A stretch of DNA of 6,379 nucleotides. It comes from Candidatus Acidiferrum typicum (lineage in GTDB: Bacteria; Acidobacteriota; Terriglobia; Acidiferrales; UBA7541). Below are positions 4,995 to 6,379 of this stretch, one piece after another. The notes under the pieces were generated by a model. The model had not been told where the DNA came from, did not search any database, and saw only the letters and a list, made by a program, of their open reading frames with translations. Each line of letters opens with the position of its first letter. Position 1 is the stretch's first letter. Position numbers and translations under genes: made by a program. The stretch covers positions 1-6,379 of the forward strand of contig JAOAPW010000174.1 in NCBI GenBank assembly GCA_025463105.1, read 5' to 3'.

Positions 4995-6379
4995 ATGTCA
5001 ACGTTTCAGACATCCAGGGGAAACGGGCGCGGGCTGTACTTGCGAAGAATATATATGGGTCTGTCTGTGTCCATGTGTGTTTGCATTTTCCTGCTCACTT
5101 CCTCGCCAGCCTCCGCGCAGGATTGGTTTCGCACCGGCACAGGCCTGGGCGTTTCGAAAGCACGCGTCGCCGTGGCTGATTTCGTTGGGAAATCGCCGGA
5201 CGCGCCGCCGAAGGGTGTGCAATTCAGCGAGGTAGTGCGCACGGACCTGGATTTCAGCGGAATTCTTGACCTGGTGAGCAAAAGTTATTATCCGTTGCAA
5301 GTCCCTGGCGCGCCGACCGAAATAGATGTCAAGGCATGGGTCGATGCTCCGGCGTCCACCCAGTTGCTCGCCTTCGGCAATCTCTCCGTCACCGGCAATA
5401 GCATGGAGATTCAAGCCTGGCTGAATGACGTTCGCAACGCATCTCTGCCTCCCGTCATTGGCAAGGTTTATCGCGGAGACGCTACCGACGCGCAGGTTCG
5501 GATCTTCGCACACCAGTTCGCCGATGAGATCATCAGCAAACTTTCGGGCGGTCTGCCGGGAATCGCCAGTACGCAGATCGCGTTCGTCAGCAATCGAAGT
5601 GGCAACAAAGAAGTTTGGGCGATGGATTATGACGGCGAAAACCAGCACCAGCTGACTCAACTCCACACCATATCGCTGACGCCGCGCTGGTCTCCAGACG
5701 CGAGCCGCATCGCCTTTACCTGTTATGCGCAGCCCGGCGGGGGCGCCGCGCTAAGCGCGCAGATTTGCGTTCAATCGATGCTGACGAATCATCTGATTTC
5801 CTTCCCAAGGTTTCGGGGCACGAACGCTTCCCCCGCATGGTCGCCGGATGGATCGCAACTCATGTTTATGTCCAGCATGAACGGCAGCCCGGAATTGTAC
5901 GTGACCGACCCGTCCGGCCAGCGCCCCAAGCGCATTACGTTCTCCTCCGGCGCGAGCACTTCCCCTACCTGGAATCCGAAGACCGGCCAGCAAGTGGCTT
6001 TCGTCAGCGATCGTGGAGGGATTCCGCAGCTTTACATTATGAACGCCGATGGTTCGAGCCAGGCAAAAGTTGACCTTGCCGATAAGGGATATGTCATCGA
6101 CCCGGCTTGGTCTCCGAACGGCCAGTTGCTGGCATTCAGTTGGCGCCGGCCCAGCGGAAATTACGATCTCTACGTAATGGAAATCGCCACGCGTCAACTG
6201 GTTGAGCTGACGCGCGACGTCGGGCGCAACGAACGCCCCAGCTGGGCGCCGGATGGCCGCCATCTCGTATTTGAATCGACCCGTACGGGCACGCGACAAA
6301 TATGGTCCATGCTTGCCGACGGAACAGGCGCGCGGCAATTGACCAAGCAGGGCCAGAACGAGTCGCCCAACTGGTCGCC
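4995..6379 (+). CDS. tolB: TolB, periplasmic beta-propeller of the Tol-Pal system, partial (right edge)
   Basis: TolB is the periplasmic protein that binds the lipoprotein Pal and connects the Tol motor with the outer membrane during envelope constriction. The window contains 461 codons with no stop. A signal peptide is visible: basic residues R17 and R18, a hydrophobic core at about 22-36, and a likely signal peptidase I site after A41 (SPASA/QDW). The N-terminal TolB domain runs from about 55 to 190 and contains RVAVADFVG and LDFSGILDLV. The beta-propeller follows, marked by repeated WSPDG-type blades: RWSPDASRIAF (231), AWSPDGSQLMF (281), TWNPKTGQQVAF (325), AWSPNGQLLAF (371), SWAPDGRHLVF (416), and the start of another at 459. 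Since TolB proteins are usually about 430-450 residues and this one has a long leader, only a short C-terminal part should be missing. C243 and C258 flank a glycine-rich loop in one blade. A pal gene is expected next but is outside the window. Confidence 0.96.
   Translation, partial: MSTFQTSRGNGRGLYLRRIYMGLSVSMCVCIFLLTSSPASAQDWFRTGTGLGVSKARVAVADFVGKSPDAPPKGVQFSEVVRTDLDFSGILDLVSKSYYPLQVPGAPTEIDVKAWVDAPASTQLLAFGNLSVTGNSMEIQAWLNDVRNASLPPVIGKVYRGDATDAQVRIFAHQFADEIISKLSGGLPGIASTQIAFVSNRSGNKEVWAMDYDGENQHQLTQLHTISLTPRWSPDASRIAFTCYAQPGGGAALSAQICVQSMLTNHLISFPRFRGTNASPAWSPDGSQLMFMSSMNGSPELYVTDPSGQRPKRITFSSGASTSPTWNPKTGQQVAFVSDRGGIPQLYIMNADGSSQAKVDLADKGYVIDPAWSPNGQLLAFSWRRPSGNYDLYVMEIATRQLVELTRDVGRNERPSWAPDGRHLVFESTRTGTRQIWSMLADGTGARQLTKQGQNESPNWS

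Noticed and set aside
4998..5666. A 222-codon minus-strand frame opposite tolB
   Set aside because: It is antisense to the signal peptide and N-terminal domain of TolB, which is clearly coding, and shows no family features.
5751..6338. A 195-codon minus-strand frame opposite the TolB propeller
   Set aside because: The plus strand encodes regular WSPDG-type blades here; the antisense product is an Arg/Ala-rich shadow.

Overview
The window looks like chromosomal core DNA from a GC-rich Gram-negative bacterium, most likely an acidobacterium. This assignment is an inference from protein flavour and gene content: a MiaB gene directly followed by a DUF151 bifunctional-nuclease gene, and a Tol cluster whose TolA is short and TonB-like. 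No sequence search was possible. A Tol system does imply an outer membrane.

The left half (about 1-2678) is read entirely on the minus strand. In transcription order it holds miaB (tRNA methylthiotransferase), a DUF151/BFN nuclease gene 32 bases downstream of it, a gap of about 208 bases with a possible promoter, and the N-terminal 141 codons of a ParA/Soj-type ATPase that runs off the left edge. The first two genes look like one transcription unit. The ParA gene probably has its own promoter.

A 328-base divergent spacer (2679-3006) separates this from the right half. It holds a near-perfect dyad (2863-2875) a few bases upstream of a consensus -35 box (2884-2889), a hairpin in the presumed miaB leader (2723-2741), and two similar purine-rich G-tracts just before tolQ.

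The right half (about 2968-6379) is read on the plus strand and is a Tol envelope cluster: tolQ, tolR, a tolA/tonB-like gene and tolB, the last cut by the right edge. TolQ and TolR form the proton-driven motor in the inner membrane, the TolA-like protein spans the periplasm, and TolB is the periplasmic beta-propeller that normally works with the outer-membrane lipoprotein Pal. A pal gene would be expected just beyond the window but cannot be seen.

I found no RNA genes, mobile elements, CRISPR arrays or clear signs of horizontal transfer, and no convincing new biological system. The points most worth a second look are the unclear tolQ start, the dyad at the Tol promoter, the TonB-like shape of TolA, and the N-terminal extension on MiaB.
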